From Flavobacteriales bacterium (GTDB lineage Bacteria > Bacteroidota > Bacteroidia > Flavobacteriales > Flavobacteriaceae): a DNA stretch of 15,764 nucleotides. The notes below the pieces were generated by a model. It was not told the origin of the DNA and made no database searches. It saw only the letters and a program-made list of their open reading frames with translations. This document shows positions 7,505 to 15,392 of this stretch, piece by piece. Within the stretch, counting starts at the first letter, position 1; every line of letters begins with the position of its first letter. The translations under genes were made by a program, and so were the position numbers. The DNA lies in NCBI GenBank assembly GCA_002737105.1, contig NSHO01000027.1, positions 1 through 15,764 on the forward strand, given 5' to 3'.

Positions 7505-7512
7505 CAAATATA
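7505..7512 (-). promoter_or_regulatory. Possible -7 box for ruvB, very close to the start codon
   Basis: TATATTTG on the minus strand fits TAnnTTTG but ends only four bases before the ruvB ATG, so a transcript from it would be essentially leaderless. No clear TTG lies at the expected -33 distance, which lowers confidence. Confidence 0.3.
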
Positions 7513-7585
7513 ATATTTAGTTGGGAGTTTTTTTATTTTTAACTACATAGAATGTAATCTTAATTTTTTGAAATTAGTATTGATA

Positions 7586-7617
7586 TTGATTTTTTGCCAT
7601 TGAAAAAAGTATCTTTG
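7586..7617 (+). promoter_or_regulatory. Promoter for the DUF4286 gene
   Basis: TATCTTTG at 7610-7617 is a full match to the -7 consensus TAnnTTTG. A TTG at 7586-7588 lies 21 bases upstream, slightly wider than the usual spacing. Expected start of transcription is near 7621, leaving an A-rich leader of about 12 bases before the ATG at 7633. Confidence 0.65.
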
Positions 7618-7632
7618 TAAAAAATTAAGCAA

Positions 7633-7959
7633 ATGATTATTTATAATGTTACCATAAATATTGACGACAGTGTGCACGACCAATGGTTAAATTGGTTAAA
7701 AACAAAACATATTGGAGAAGTTTTAGCTACTGGTTGTTTTTATAAAGCGAAACTTTCAAAAGTTTTAGTGGAAGAAGAAATGGGAGGCACCACTTATTCC
7801 ATACAATATGCTGCAGAAAGTAAGGAACAACTTCAAGAATATTATAAAACTTTCGCGCCGAAATTAAGAGAAGAAGGTCTGCATATGTTTGGTGATAAAA
7901 TGCTGGCTTTTAGAACAGAATTAGAAGTGATAAACGAGTTTTATAATAATAAAAACTAG
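7633..7959 (+). CDS. DUF4286 family protein
   Basis: A small 108-residue, probably cytosolic protein with no signal peptide or membrane segment. The sequence MIIYNVTINIDDSVHDQWLNW followed by HIGEVLATGCF, and later YSIQYAAES and FRTELEVI, is typical of the DUF4286 family found throughout Bacteroidota. The alternating beta-strand and helix pattern suggests a ferredoxin-like (dimeric alpha/beta barrel) fold, which is my inference. No enzymatic role is established. It has its own promoter, is divergent from ruvB and lies 115 bp before rsmA. Whether it forms a transcription unit with rsmA and mgtE is unclear because repeats occupy the gap. Confidence 0.85.
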   Translation: MIIYNVTINIDDSVHDQWLNWLKTKHIGEVLATGCFYKAKLSKVLVEEEMGGTTYSIQYAAESKEQLQEYYKTFAPKLREEGLHMFGDKMLAFRTELEVINEFYNNKN

Positions 7960-7963
7960 TTAA

Positions 7964-7991
7964 TTTACGATTTACGAATTGGGATTTACGA
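7964..7991. repeat. Heptamer repeat TTTACGA (3 exact copies in 4 units)
   Basis: Four consecutive 7-base units, TTTACGA, TTTACGA, ATTGGGA and TTTACGA, begin four bases after the DUF4286 stop. Such TTACGA-rich tracts recur in flavobacterial intergenic DNA (from memory, not searched). No function is known. Confidence 0.75.
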
Positions 7992-7997
7992 TGTAGT

Positions 7998-8020
7998 CCT
8001 TCGGCAAGCTCAGGATGACG
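7998..8020. repeat. Candidate dispersed extragenic repeat fragment (GTCATCCTGAGC type)
   Basis: Read on the minus strand this 23-base segment starts CGTCATCCTGAGCTTGCC and ends GAAGG. The phrase GTCATCCTGAGC...GAAGG is a frequent extragenic sequence in Bacteroidota genomes, as I recall. It shares the GTCATyC-GA opening with the element at 6070. It is G+C-rich against an A+T-rich background and has no coding role. Confidence 0.45.
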
Positions 8021-8032
8021 GGATTACAATTC

Positions 8033-8058
8033 AAAATTTAAAATTTAAAATTTAAAAT
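8033..8058. repeat. Heptamer repeat AAAATTT (3 copies plus a partial)
   Basis: AAAATTT repeats at 8033, 8040 and 8047, followed by AAAAT at 8054-8058. It lies 16 bases before the rsmA start codon, so it forms part of the rsmA leader or promoter region. The very A+T-rich tract could act as an UP-like or bent element. No TAnnTTTG box is seen between it and the gene. Confidence 0.7.
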
Positions 8059-8074
8059 AAATAAACACATAATA

Positions 8075-8851
8075 ATGTCAGTTAAAGCCAAAAAACATTT
8101 AGGTCAGCATTTTCTTAAAGATGAAAGTATTGCGCAGCAAATTGCCGATTCGTTGGTGGGTTCTAACTACAAAAAAGTGTTAGAAATTGGTCCGGGAATG
8201 GGGGTTTTGACAAAATATTTATTAGAAAAACCTTACGAAACTTATGTTGTAGAAATTGACAAGGAATCCGTTGTGTATTTAGAAGCAAATTATTTAAAAT
8301 TAGCCAACAACATTTTCTCTTTAGATTTTTTACGTCACGATTGGCAAACGGCTTTTAAAGACGAACAATTTGCTATAATTGGGAACTTTCCTTATAATAT
8401 TTCTACTCAAATTGTGTTTAAAACTTTAGAATTGCGCCAATTTATTCCAGAATTTTCAGGAATGTTTCAAAAAGAAGTGGCGGAACGAATTTGCAGTAAA
8501 AAAGGCAGTAAAGTATATGGCATTTTATCTGTTTTAGCACAAGCATTTTACGATGTTGAATACTTATTTACCGTACCACCAACCGTTTTTAATCCGCCAC
8601 CAAGAGTAGACTCAGGTGTGATGCGCATGACGCGAAAAGAAAATTACGATTTGCCGTGCGATGAAAAATTATTGTTTAAAGTGGTAAAAACGGCTTTTCA
8701 GCAAAGAAGAAAAACATTAAGAAATAGTTTAAAAAGTTTAAATTTATCCGATAAATTACAAGAAGATACTATCTTTGCACAAAGACCAGAACAATTATCC
8801 GTAGAAGAATTTATTTCTTTAACACAAAAAATAGCGGCAGATGGAATTTAA
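8075..8851 (+). CDS. rsmA: RsmA (KsgA), 16S rRNA (adenine1518-N6/adenine1519-N6)-dimethyltransferase
   Basis: Uses S-adenosylmethionine to dimethylate two adjacent adenosines in helix 45 of 16S rRNA, a late checkpoint of small-subunit assembly. The 258-residue length is normal. Rossmann methyltransferase motifs: KKHLGQHFL (~6-14), VLEIGPGMG (motif I, ~35-43), VVEID (acidic loop, ~58-62), catalytic NFPYNIS (104-110, the NFPY variant of NLPY) and NPPPRVDSG further on. The C-terminal helical domain contains [10 protein letters not shown], expected to contact rRNA. The start [13 protein letters not shown] is the usual short N-terminus. Its 3' end overlaps mgtE by 11 bases, so the two are very probably cotranscribed and translationally coupled. 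Confidence 0.97.
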   Translation: MSVKAKKHLGQHFLKDESIAQQIADSLVGSNYKKVLEIGPGMGVLTKYLLEKPYETYVVEIDKESVVYLEANYLKLANNIFSLDFLRHDWQTAFKDEQFAIIGNFPYNISTQIVFKTLELRQFIPEFSGMFQKEVAERICSKKGSKVYGILSVLAQAFYDVEYLFTVPPTVFNPPPRVDSGVMRMTRKENYDLPCDEKLLFKVVKTAFQQRRKTLRNSLKSLNLSDKLQEDTIFAQRPEQLSVEEFISLTQKIAADGI

Positions 8852-10193
8852 AATCAGTAAAGAACTTATCACGCAAATTGAAAATTTAATTCAGCAAAAT
8901 AATATTGTTGATTTGGAAAGCATTTTGCATGACATTCACTTTGCTGATATTGCTGAAATTATGAATGATTTGGACACTTCCGAAGCCATTTATATTTTCA
9001 ACTTGTTAGATTCTGAAATTACTGCTGAAATATTACTTGAACTTGATGAAGAAGTTCGTGAAACTATTTTAAGTACTTTATCTGCAAAAGAAATTGCCGA
9101 AGAGCTTGATGAATTAGATACTGATGATGCGGCAGATATTATTGCCGAATTGCCACAATCTAAAAAAGCACAGGTAATTTCGGAGCTTGAAGATGTGGAG
9201 CACGCCAAAGATATTGTTGACCTTTTACGATATGACGAAAATACCGCAGGTGGTATTATGGCGAAAGAATTAGTACGAGTTAACGAAAATTGGACCGTAT
9301 TAACTTGCGTGAAAGAAATGCGCCTTCAGGCAGAAAATGTTACTCGCGTGCATTCCATTTATGTAGTAGATGACGAAGACCGTTTGAAAGGTCGTTTGTC
9401 GTTAAAAGATTTATTGACCACTTCCACCAAAACGCAAATTAGCGACATTTACATTAAAAAAGTAGACTACGTTCGTGTGGCTACTAAAGATGTAGAAGTA
9501 GCCCGAATTATGCAGAAATACGACTTGGAAGCCATTCCCGTTGTAGATGAATTAGACAGATTAGTAGGTCGTATTACGATTGACGATATTATTGATATTA
9601 TAAAAGAGGAAGCAGATAAAGATTACCAGTTAGCTGCAGGTATCTCTCAAGACGTTGAGGCAGATGATAGTATTTTGGAACTGACCAAAGCGCGTTTGCC
9701 ATGGTTGGTTTTGGCATTATTTGGAGGTTTTATTTCCGTAAAAGTATTAGGTATTTTTGAACCTATGATGGAAAGCCACAGAATGTTGTTGTTTTTTACG
9801 CCACTTATTGCTGCTATGGCGGGAAATGTTGGGGTACAATCGAGTGCCATTGTGGTACAAGGTTTGGCAAACAATTCCATTACAGGAAGTTTATGGAATC
9901 GATTGCTAAAAGAATTATCGTTAAGTTTATTAAACGGAAGTATTTTGGCTGGGATTTTAATACTTGGAAGTCATTTTCTACTTGGTTACGAATTTATTAT
10001 AGGCATTACAGTTTCTATTGCACTACTAAGTGTAATTGTAATCGCCTCTTTAATTGGAACATTTATTCCGATAGTCTTAGATAAATATGGTGTGGATCCC
10101 GCATTAGCTACAGGGCCTTTTATTACCACGAGTAACGATATCATGGGAATTATTATTTATTTTACTATTGCTAAATTGGTTTTGCGAATATAA
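8841..10193 (+). CDS. mgtE: MgtE-type magnesium channel/transporter
   Basis: A Mg2+-selective channel of the inner membrane that closes when cytosolic Mg2+ is high. Domain order in the 450 residues: acidic N-terminal superhelical MgtE_N domain (~1-130, rich in Asp/Glu, e.g. [18 protein letters not shown]), two CBS domains (~138-258, ending [12 protein letters not shown]), a short plug-helix region, then a five-helix membrane domain (~285-450). The pore-family signature is clear: [18 protein letters not shown] and, in the last helix, TSNDIMG with the conserved Asp at ~433 corresponding to the ion-binding pore aspartate. The acidic N and CBS domains fit Mg2+-dependent gating. The start at 8841 lies inside the rsmA end, and no later Met preserves the N domain. 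Followed by a strong terminator. Confidence 0.96.
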   Translation: MEFKISKELITQIENLIQQNNIVDLESILHDIHFADIAEIMNDLDTSEAIYIFNLLDSEITAEILLELDEEVRETILSTLSAKEIAEELDELDTDDAADIIAELPQSKKAQVISELEDVEHAKDIVDLLRYDENTAGGIMAKELVRVNENWTVLTCVKEMRLQAENVTRVHSIYVVDDEDRLKGRLSLKDLLTTSTKTQISDIYIKKVDYVRVATKDVEVARIMQKYDLEAIPVVDELDRLVGRITIDDIIDIIKEEADKDYQLAAGISQDVEADDSILELTKARLPWLVLALFGGFISVKVLGIFEPMMESHRMLLFFTPLIAAMAGNVGVQSSAIVVQGLANNSITGSLWNRLLKELSLSLLNGSILAGILILGSHFLLGYEFIIGITVSIALLSVIVIASLIGTFIPIVLDKYGVDPALATGPFITTSNDIMGIIIYFTIAKLVLRI

Positions 10194-10233
10194 TATACTT
10201 TTCTGAATATATAAATATCTAAATTACATTTAC

Positions 10234-10266
10234 AAAAAAAGTCCTAATTTCCATTAGGACTTTTTT
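10234..10266. terminator. Bidirectional intrinsic terminator between mgtE and ctaD
   Basis: GTCCTAAT (10241-10248) and ATTAGGAC (10253-10260) form a perfect 8-bp stem with loop TTCC. It is flanked by A7 on the left and T6 on the right, so both strands yield a hairpin followed by a U-run. It ends the rightward mgtE transcript and the leftward act-cox operon. Confidence 0.92.
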
Positions 10267-10272
10267 AATATT

Positions 10273-12039
10273 TTAGTGATGCAATTCTACTTCACCTTCT
10301 TTCATTGGTACGTTTTGCGGTACAAAATCTTCATCATGACCTGGTTTACTATAGTCATATGGCCAACGGTATACAGCAGGGATTTCTCCAGGCCAGTTAC
10401 CATGCATATGCTCTACTGGTGCTGTCCACTCTAAAGTATTAGAACGCCATGGATTCATAGGTGCTTTTTTACCTTTGAAAATACTGTAGAAGAAATTCCA
10501 GAAGAATACCAATTGGAAAGCTGCTCCTACTAAAGCAAAAATAGTAATTAATACGTTAGTATCTGCTAACTCGTCAAATAACGGAAAGTTAGAGTTGGTA
10601 TAGTATCTTCTTGGTAAACCTGCCATTCCAATAAAGTGCATTGGGAAGAAAACCCCGTAAGCACAAACAGCAGTTACCCAAAAGTGAATATATCCTTGTG
10701 TTTTATTCATCATTCTTCCAAACATTTTTGGAAACCAATGGTACACACCAGCAAAGAATCCGTACAATGCAGAAATACCCATTACTAAGTGGAAATGCGC
10801 TACTACGAAATACGTATCGTGTACATTAATATCCAAAGTACTGTCTCCTAAAATAATTCCTGTTAAACCTCCAGTTATGAAAGTAGAAACCAAACCAATT
10901 GAGAATAACATAGCAGGGTTTAATTGTAAGTTACCTTTCCATAATGTAGTAATATAGTTAAATGCTTTTACAGCTGATGGAATGGCAATTAATAAGGTTG
11001 TGAATGTAAATACCGAACCTAAGAAAGGATTCATACCAGAGATAAACATGTGGTGACCCCAAACGATTGTAGATAAAAATGCAATAGCTATAATTGATGC
11101 AATCATCGCACGGTATCCAAAAATTGGTTTTCTAGAGTTGGTTGCAATTACTTCAGATGTAATTCCTAAAGCTGGTAATAATACGATATATACTTCAGGG
11201 TGTCCTAAGAACCAAAATAAGTGTTCAAATAAAACGGGTGAACCACCTTGGTAATGTAATACTTCACCTTTAATAAATATATCTGATAAGTAGAAAGACG
11301 TTCCAAAACTTCTATCGAAAATTAATAATAAAGCTGCAGAAAACAATACTGGGAATGAAATAACTCCAATAATTGCGGTTACAAAAAATGCCCAAACTGT
11401 AAGTGGCAATCTTGTCATCGTCATTCCTTTTGTTCTTAAATTGATAACTGTTACGATATAATTTAAAGATCCCATTAATGAAGATGCGATGAAAATAGCC
11501 ATAGACACTAACCATAAAGTCATACCCATTCCAGAACCTGGAATCGCTTCTTCAATTGCAGAAAGTGGCGGATAAATTGTCCAACCCGCAGACGCAGGAC
11601 CTGATTCAACAAATAAAGAGGCAATCATAACTATACAAGAAACAAAGAACATCCAGAAAGATAACATGTTCATGAATCCTGAAGCCATATCTCGGGCACC
11701 AATTTGCAAGGGGATTAATAAGTTACTAAAAGTTCCAGATAATCCAGCTGTTAATACAAAGAATACCATGATGGTTCCGTGAATAGTAACTAAAGCTAGG
11801 TAAATGTCATTTCTCATAACACCACCTGGAGCCATTCTTTCGCCTAAGAATATTTTAAAAATTTCAAAAGATTGTTCTGGCCAAGCAAGTTGCATTCTGA
11901 AGAATAAAGATAAAACTACCCCTATGATTCCCATCAACAAACCTGAAATTAAATATTGCTTAGCAATCATTTTATGATCAATACTAAAAATGTATTTAGT
12001 AATGAAAGTATCTTTATGATGACCGTGATCGTGTGACAT
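10273..12039 (-). CDS. ctaD: Cytochrome c oxidase subunit I (CtaD/CoxA, aa3-type, A1 family)
   Basis: The catalytic heme-copper subunit reduces O2 to water and pumps protons across the inner membrane. All metal ligands are visible in the 588 residues: heme a His87 (VTIHGT) and His417, heme a3 His415 (VVAHFHLVM), and CuB His280, His329 and His330. The HPEVY motif (280-284) has the cross-linking Tyr284 and proton-relay Glu282, which puts it in the A1 class. D-channel Asp117 (GARDMA) and Asn124 and K-channel Lys358 (SAVKAFNY) are retained. The N-terminus is His-rich (MSHDHGHHKD), and the C-terminal tail carries YRWPYDYSKPG and ends ELHH. It is the last gene of the act-ctaC-ctaD operon, 29 bp after ctaC, and is followed by the terminator. 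Confidence 0.97.
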   Translation of the reverse strand: MSHDHGHHKDTFITKYIFSIDHKMIAKQYLISGLLMGIIGVVLSLFFRMQLAWPEQSFEIFKIFLGERMAPGGVMRNDIYLALVTIHGTIMVFFVLTAGLSGTFSNLLIPLQIGARDMASGFMNMLSFWMFFVSCIVMIASLFVESGPASAGWTIYPPLSAIEEAIPGSGMGMTLWLVSMAIFIASSLMGSLNYIVTVINLRTKGMTMTRLPLTVWAFFVTAIIGVISFPVLFSAALLLIFDRSFGTSFYLSDIFIKGEVLHYQGGSPVLFEHLFWFLGHPEVYIVLLPALGITSEVIATNSRKPIFGYRAMIASIIAIAFLSTIVWGHHMFISGMNPFLGSVFTFTTLLIAIPSAVKAFNYITTLWKGNLQLNPAMLFSIGLVSTFITGGLTGIILGDSTLDINVHDTYFVVAHFHLVMGISALYGFFAGVYHWFPKMFGRMMNKTQGYIHFWVTAVCAYGVFFPMHFIGMAGLPRRYYTNSNFPLFDELADTNVLITIFALVGAAFQLVFFWNFFYSIFKGKKAPMNPWRSNTLEWTAPVEHMHGNWPGEIPAVYRWPYDYSKPGHDEDFVPQNVPMKEGEVELHH

Positions 12040-12068
12040 AATAATTATATTATTTTTTGAATCTTAAT

Positions 12069-13229
12069 TTATTTTTTTCCTACAACTTGCGCTAACATTT
12101 TAGTAGTATCTACTACAACTTTAGCATCTGCAGGATTAGCTGCAGGATCTACTTTAGGAGCATCAGCTTCTTTTACTACTGCAGAAATAGTTTTTTGTTC
12201 TCTTAACCATTTTTTGTAATCTGCTTCCGACTCTACAATAATTTTCAATTGCATGTTGTAATGAGAAGCACCACAAATTTTATTACATAATAATAAATAG
12301 TCAAAAGTATATGGTTCTAAAGCTGGTTTACCTTCAGCTAGTAATGCTTGAGATTTCTTGGCTCTAATTTTATTAATTCCATCAACTTTTTTCATCATCA
12401 TAGCGGTACCACGCATATCTTCAGTAGTTAAAGTAGGAACAAATGCAAATTGAGTAACCATTCCAGGGACACAGTTCATTTGAGCTCTAAAGTGAGGCAT
12501 GTAAGCAGAGTGCAAAACATCTTGAGAGCGCATTCTGAAATGTATTTTCTTACCAACTGGTAAATGAATTTCCGCCACAACTTTATCATCTTGTGAAGCT
12601 GGATCTGCCATATCAACACCAAGTGTATTTACATCTTTTATGTAACGAACATTGGCTTTACCTAGCGTATTGTCTTCTCCAGAATAACGTGCTTGCCAAC
12701 CGAATTGTTTGGCATATAATTCAATATTGATAACTTCTTCATCTTCATTTACAAACATAATTTGGTTCCAAGTAAACAATCCGTAAAGAATTAAAACAGC
12801 TAATACAATTACTGGAATTATGGTCCACAATGCTTCTAATTTATTATTATCTGCAAAATATAATGCTTTCTGACCTTCTTTACCTCTATATTTAAAAGCA
12901 AAATAATGCAATAAAAACTGGGTGAAAGTTTGTACAAAAAAGATAATTGCCATTGATATATTCATCAATCTATCTACATCTTTACCATGTAAGGATGCTG
13001 GTGTGTCTAATACAAAACTTCCCCATTTAACAAATGAATAAATTGTAAAAATGTATATAAACGCAAGGAAACCAAACATTAAAATACCATTTATGTTGTT
13101 ATCCTTATCAGTAGCTATTGCTGAATCGTCTTTGGCAACACCTATTTGAGTTAGACTAAATATTTTAGATAATTGCCATGCGGCAACACCTAATAAAACT
13201 ATGATTAAAAGTATCAATAAACCGTTCAT
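12069..13229 (-). CDS. ctaC: Cytochrome c oxidase subunit II (CtaC/CoxB) with intact CuA site
   Basis: Accepts electrons at the binuclear CuA centre and passes them to heme a of CtaD. The 386 residues show an N-terminal hydrophobic helix (1-20) and three more membrane segments (~47-67, 91-111, 134-155), then a periplasmic cupredoxin domain. CuA ligands seen: His240 (DVLHS) and the C-x3-C-x3-H-x2-M cluster Cys315, Cys319, His323, Met326. Four predicted helices exceed the canonical two, and the first two look like an N-terminal extension. Between the PGM (~255-257) and the Cys cluster there is an insertion of Lys/Met-rich sequence (~270-305, TAMMMKKVDG...KIRAKKSQALL), longer than in classical subunit II. 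The C-terminal tail is rich in Ala, Asp, Lys and Val. It lies 23 bp after actF and 29 bp before ctaD. Confidence 0.95.
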   Translation of the reverse strand: MNGLLILLIIVLLGVAAWQLSKIFSLTQIGVAKDDSAIATDKDNNINGILMFGFLAFIYIFTIYSFVKWGSFVLDTPASLHGKDVDRLMNISMAIIFFVQTFTQFLLHYFAFKYRGKEGQKALYFADNNKLEALWTIIPVIVLAVLILYGLFTWNQIMFVNEDEEVINIELYAKQFGWQARYSGEDNTLGKANVRYIKDVNTLGVDMADPASQDDKVVAEIHLPVGKKIHFRMRSQDVLHSAYMPHFRAQMNCVPGMVTQFAFVPTLTTEDMRGTAMMMKKVDGINKIRAKKSQALLAEGKPALEPYTFDYLLLCNKICGASHYNMQLKIIVESEADYKKWLREQKTISAVVKEADAPKVDPAANPADAKVVVDTTKMLAQVVGKK

Positions 13230-13252
13230 TTGTTTATTTCGTTAATTAATTA

Positions 13253-14800
13253 TTAATAATGAAAATGTTTGCTTTCTTCTATATACGGATTTCCTTCAGA
13301 AGCTAATGGTGCTTTTGTTAGTGCCGTAAACACCACAAAAATAAATAACCCTGCGAAGAAAAGTACGGAACTAATTTCTGACACACCAATAAACCATTGA
13401 TCACCAACAGTTGCAGGCATAATCATGTTGAAAAAATCAACATAATGACCCGCTAATATTATAATACCAGCCATTACAACTACCCAATTAAGGCGTTTAA
13501 AGTCGGCATTCATTAATATCAATAATGGAAATACGAAATTCATAACTACCATTCCGAAGAAAGGTAAATTATAGTTTTCAATACGAGTTACAAAATAAGT
13601 AACTTCCTCTGGGATATTTGAATACCACATTAACATGAATTGAGAAAACCATAAGTAGGTCCAGAAAACACTGATACCAAACATAAATTTAGCTAAATCA
13701 TGTAAATGTGATTTAGTAACTTCTGGTAGTAAGCCTTTATTTTTTAAATAAATAGTTGTTAATGTAATCATTGTAATACCACTTACAAAGAAACTTGCAA
13801 ATACATACCAACCGAATAACGTACTATACCAGTGAGGGTCAACAGACATAATCCAATCCCAAGACATCATAGATTCAGAAATAATAAAGAAAACTAAAAA
13901 TATGGCTGCAGCATTGTAGTTTTTCTTAAAGAATGACATATCCTTAGTTTCGTCCAATTTAATTGAATTTTTTCTAGACACATATCTATATAAATTCCAT
14001 CCAAATAAGAAAATTAAAGCTCTTATTAAGAAAAAAGGCACATTTAAAAATCCAGTTTTACCTGCAATAATTTGGTCATAATTAGGACTATTAGGATCCG
14101 AAACACCATCAGCCATCCAAGTGAACAAATGATTAAAGTGGAAACCAGATAGAGCTAATAAGATAAAGAAAATGATAGAACCAGGCAAAACATAAGCCGT
14201 GATGCCTTCCATAACTCTAAATAACATAATCGACCAGCCTGCTTGCGCTACCCATTGGATTGCGTAAAAAGCTAAAGCCCCAACAGCAATTAACATAAAG
14301 AAAATACAGGCAATATATAATGCAGACCATGGTTTATTTTGCAATTGGTGTTTTACGTGCTCAACATGTTCTTTGTGTTCCGCCTCGTGGTCAATAGTTT
14401 CATTGTTATATTTACTTACGTAAACTTCACTTTTATGGTTGGTTATAATAGGTGCAATTGCTACATCTGTACTGTCATGTGATGCATGAGCAGCAGTATC
14501 AATAGTAACATGAGCAACCTCGTGATGTATAGAATCTACACTTTCAACTTTATGAGTTGAAGCTTCGTGAGAAGTGTGTGCTTCCGTATTAGCATGTTCC
14601 TCATGTGTAGCATCAGAATGAGTTGCTGTGGCATGAGAATCGTGGTGTTCGCCACCATGATGAGCTTCTTGCTCTTTTAATATGGCTTCAACATCTTCAT
14701 TAGTTTTAGGTGCCGTCCAGAAACCGTAACCGATTCCTAAAATACCTAATACCATTAAGGCGAATGAAAAGCTTTTTAATCTACTAGAAAACTGGTACAT
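13253..14800 (-). CDS. actF: ActF, membrane subunit of alternative complex III, with His-rich insert
   Basis: ActF is one of the polytopic membrane subunits of the quinol:cytochrome c oxidoreductase ACIII, which replaces the bc1 complex in many Bacteroidota. The 515 residues hold an N-terminal hydrophobic helix (~11-28), a long hydrophilic stretch (~30-155) and then about nine hydrophobic segments to the C-terminus. Family-like phrases include MEGITAYVLPGSIIFF, SESMMSWDWIMSVDPHWYSTLFGWYVFASFF and PFFGMVVMNFVFPLL. The hydrophilic stretch contains 22 histidines between residues 47 and 151, mixed with Glu, Asp, Ala, Ser and Thr. Placement between actE and ctaC is the canonical order. The core assignment is strong. 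The role of the His-rich segment is unknown, with metal binding or pH-sensitive tethering as possibilities. Confidence 0.92.
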   Translation of the reverse strand: MYQFSSRLKSFSFALMVLGILGIGYGFWTAPKTNEDVEAILKEQEAHHGGEHHDSHATATHSDATHEEHANTEAHTSHEASTHKVESVDSIHHEVAHVTIDTAAHASHDSTDVAIAPIITNHKSEVYVSKYNNETIDHEAEHKEHVEHVKHQLQNKPWSALYIACIFFMLIAVGALAFYAIQWVAQAGWSIMLFRVMEGITAYVLPGSIIFFILLALSGFHFNHLFTWMADGVSDPNSPNYDQIIAGKTGFLNVPFFLIRALIFLFGWNLYRYVSRKNSIKLDETKDMSFFKKNYNAAAIFLVFFIISESMMSWDWIMSVDPHWYSTLFGWYVFASFFVSGITMITLTTIYLKNKGLLPEVTKSHLHDLAKFMFGISVFWTYLWFSQFMLMWYSNIPEEVTYFVTRIENYNLPFFGMVVMNFVFPLLILMNADFKRLNWVVVMAGIIILAGHYVDFFNMIMPATVGDQWFIGVSEISSVLFFAGLFIFVVFTALTKAPLASEGNPYIEESKHFHY

Positions 14801-14826
14801 ATTTTTATTTTTTCTAAAAAGTAATA

Positions 14827-15387
14827 CTATTTTAATTCTGATTTAAGTTTCAAAACATAATCAGCTACTTGCCATCTTTCTTCTTTTGACAACTGATTTG
14901 CATGTGAACCCATTGAGTTGATACCATATGTAACAATATGAAAAATGCTACCTGCAGTTACTTCTCTATCTTTATAACTAGGAACTCCTAGGAATTTTTC
15001 TCTTTTTACTAAGTTTCCTTTTCCATCTCCAGCGTCTCCGTGACAAATTGAACAATAAATGGTGAACAATTCTTTACCTCTTTCTGAGTCAATTTTGTCA
15101 GGAGTTAAATCTGAACCTAAAGTTTTAGATAAAGCATATCCTTCTGGCGTATTTGGAATTTCATAAGGAACAAAGCCTTGTTTGATAGTTCCAGCTGGCG
15201 GAATTTGACTTACTTTTCCTTTTTCTCCAGTTGGAGAATTAAAGGCCTCAGATTCTCCATAAGTTTCATATGAAACTGGTTGATACATGTTTGGAAAAAA
15301 CTGATAATTAGGTGCAGATTTATCAAAACAAGAGGTCATTAGCAAAGATGCTCCAACTAATGTCAATATATTTAAAATACTTTTCAT
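14827..15387 (-). CDS. actE: ActE, mono-heme cytochrome c lipoprotein of alternative complex III
   Basis: A membrane-anchored c-type cytochrome thought to take electrons from the ActA/ActB part of ACIII towards the oxidase. The 186-residue protein has a lipoprotein signal peptide with lipobox LMTSC (lipidated Cys20), a ~90-residue linker, and one heme-binding CSICH (Cys112, Cys115, His116) in the context YCSICHGDAGDGKGN. Met159 (INSMGSHANQL) is the likely axial ligand, followed by a C-terminal helix WQVADYVLKLKSEL typical of class I cytochromes c. It begins 5 bp after actD and lies 26 bp before actF, so it is certainly part of the same operon. Confidence 0.94.
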   Translation of the reverse strand: MKSILNILTLVGASLLMTSCFDKSAPNYQFFPNMYQPVSYETYGESEAFNSPTGEKGKVSQIPPAGTIKQGFVPYEIPNTPEGYALSKTLGSDLTPDKIDSERGKELFTIYCSICHGDAGDGKGNLVKREKFLGVPSYKDREVTAGSIFHIVTYGINSMGSHANQLSKEERWQVADYVLKLKSELK

Positions 15388-15392
15388 ACCTA

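Noticed and set aside
8990..9208. Ser-rich minus-strand ORF inside mgtE
   Set aside because: It is the antisense of the acidic MgtE N-terminal domain (Asp/Glu codons read backwards give Ser/Phe/Ile).
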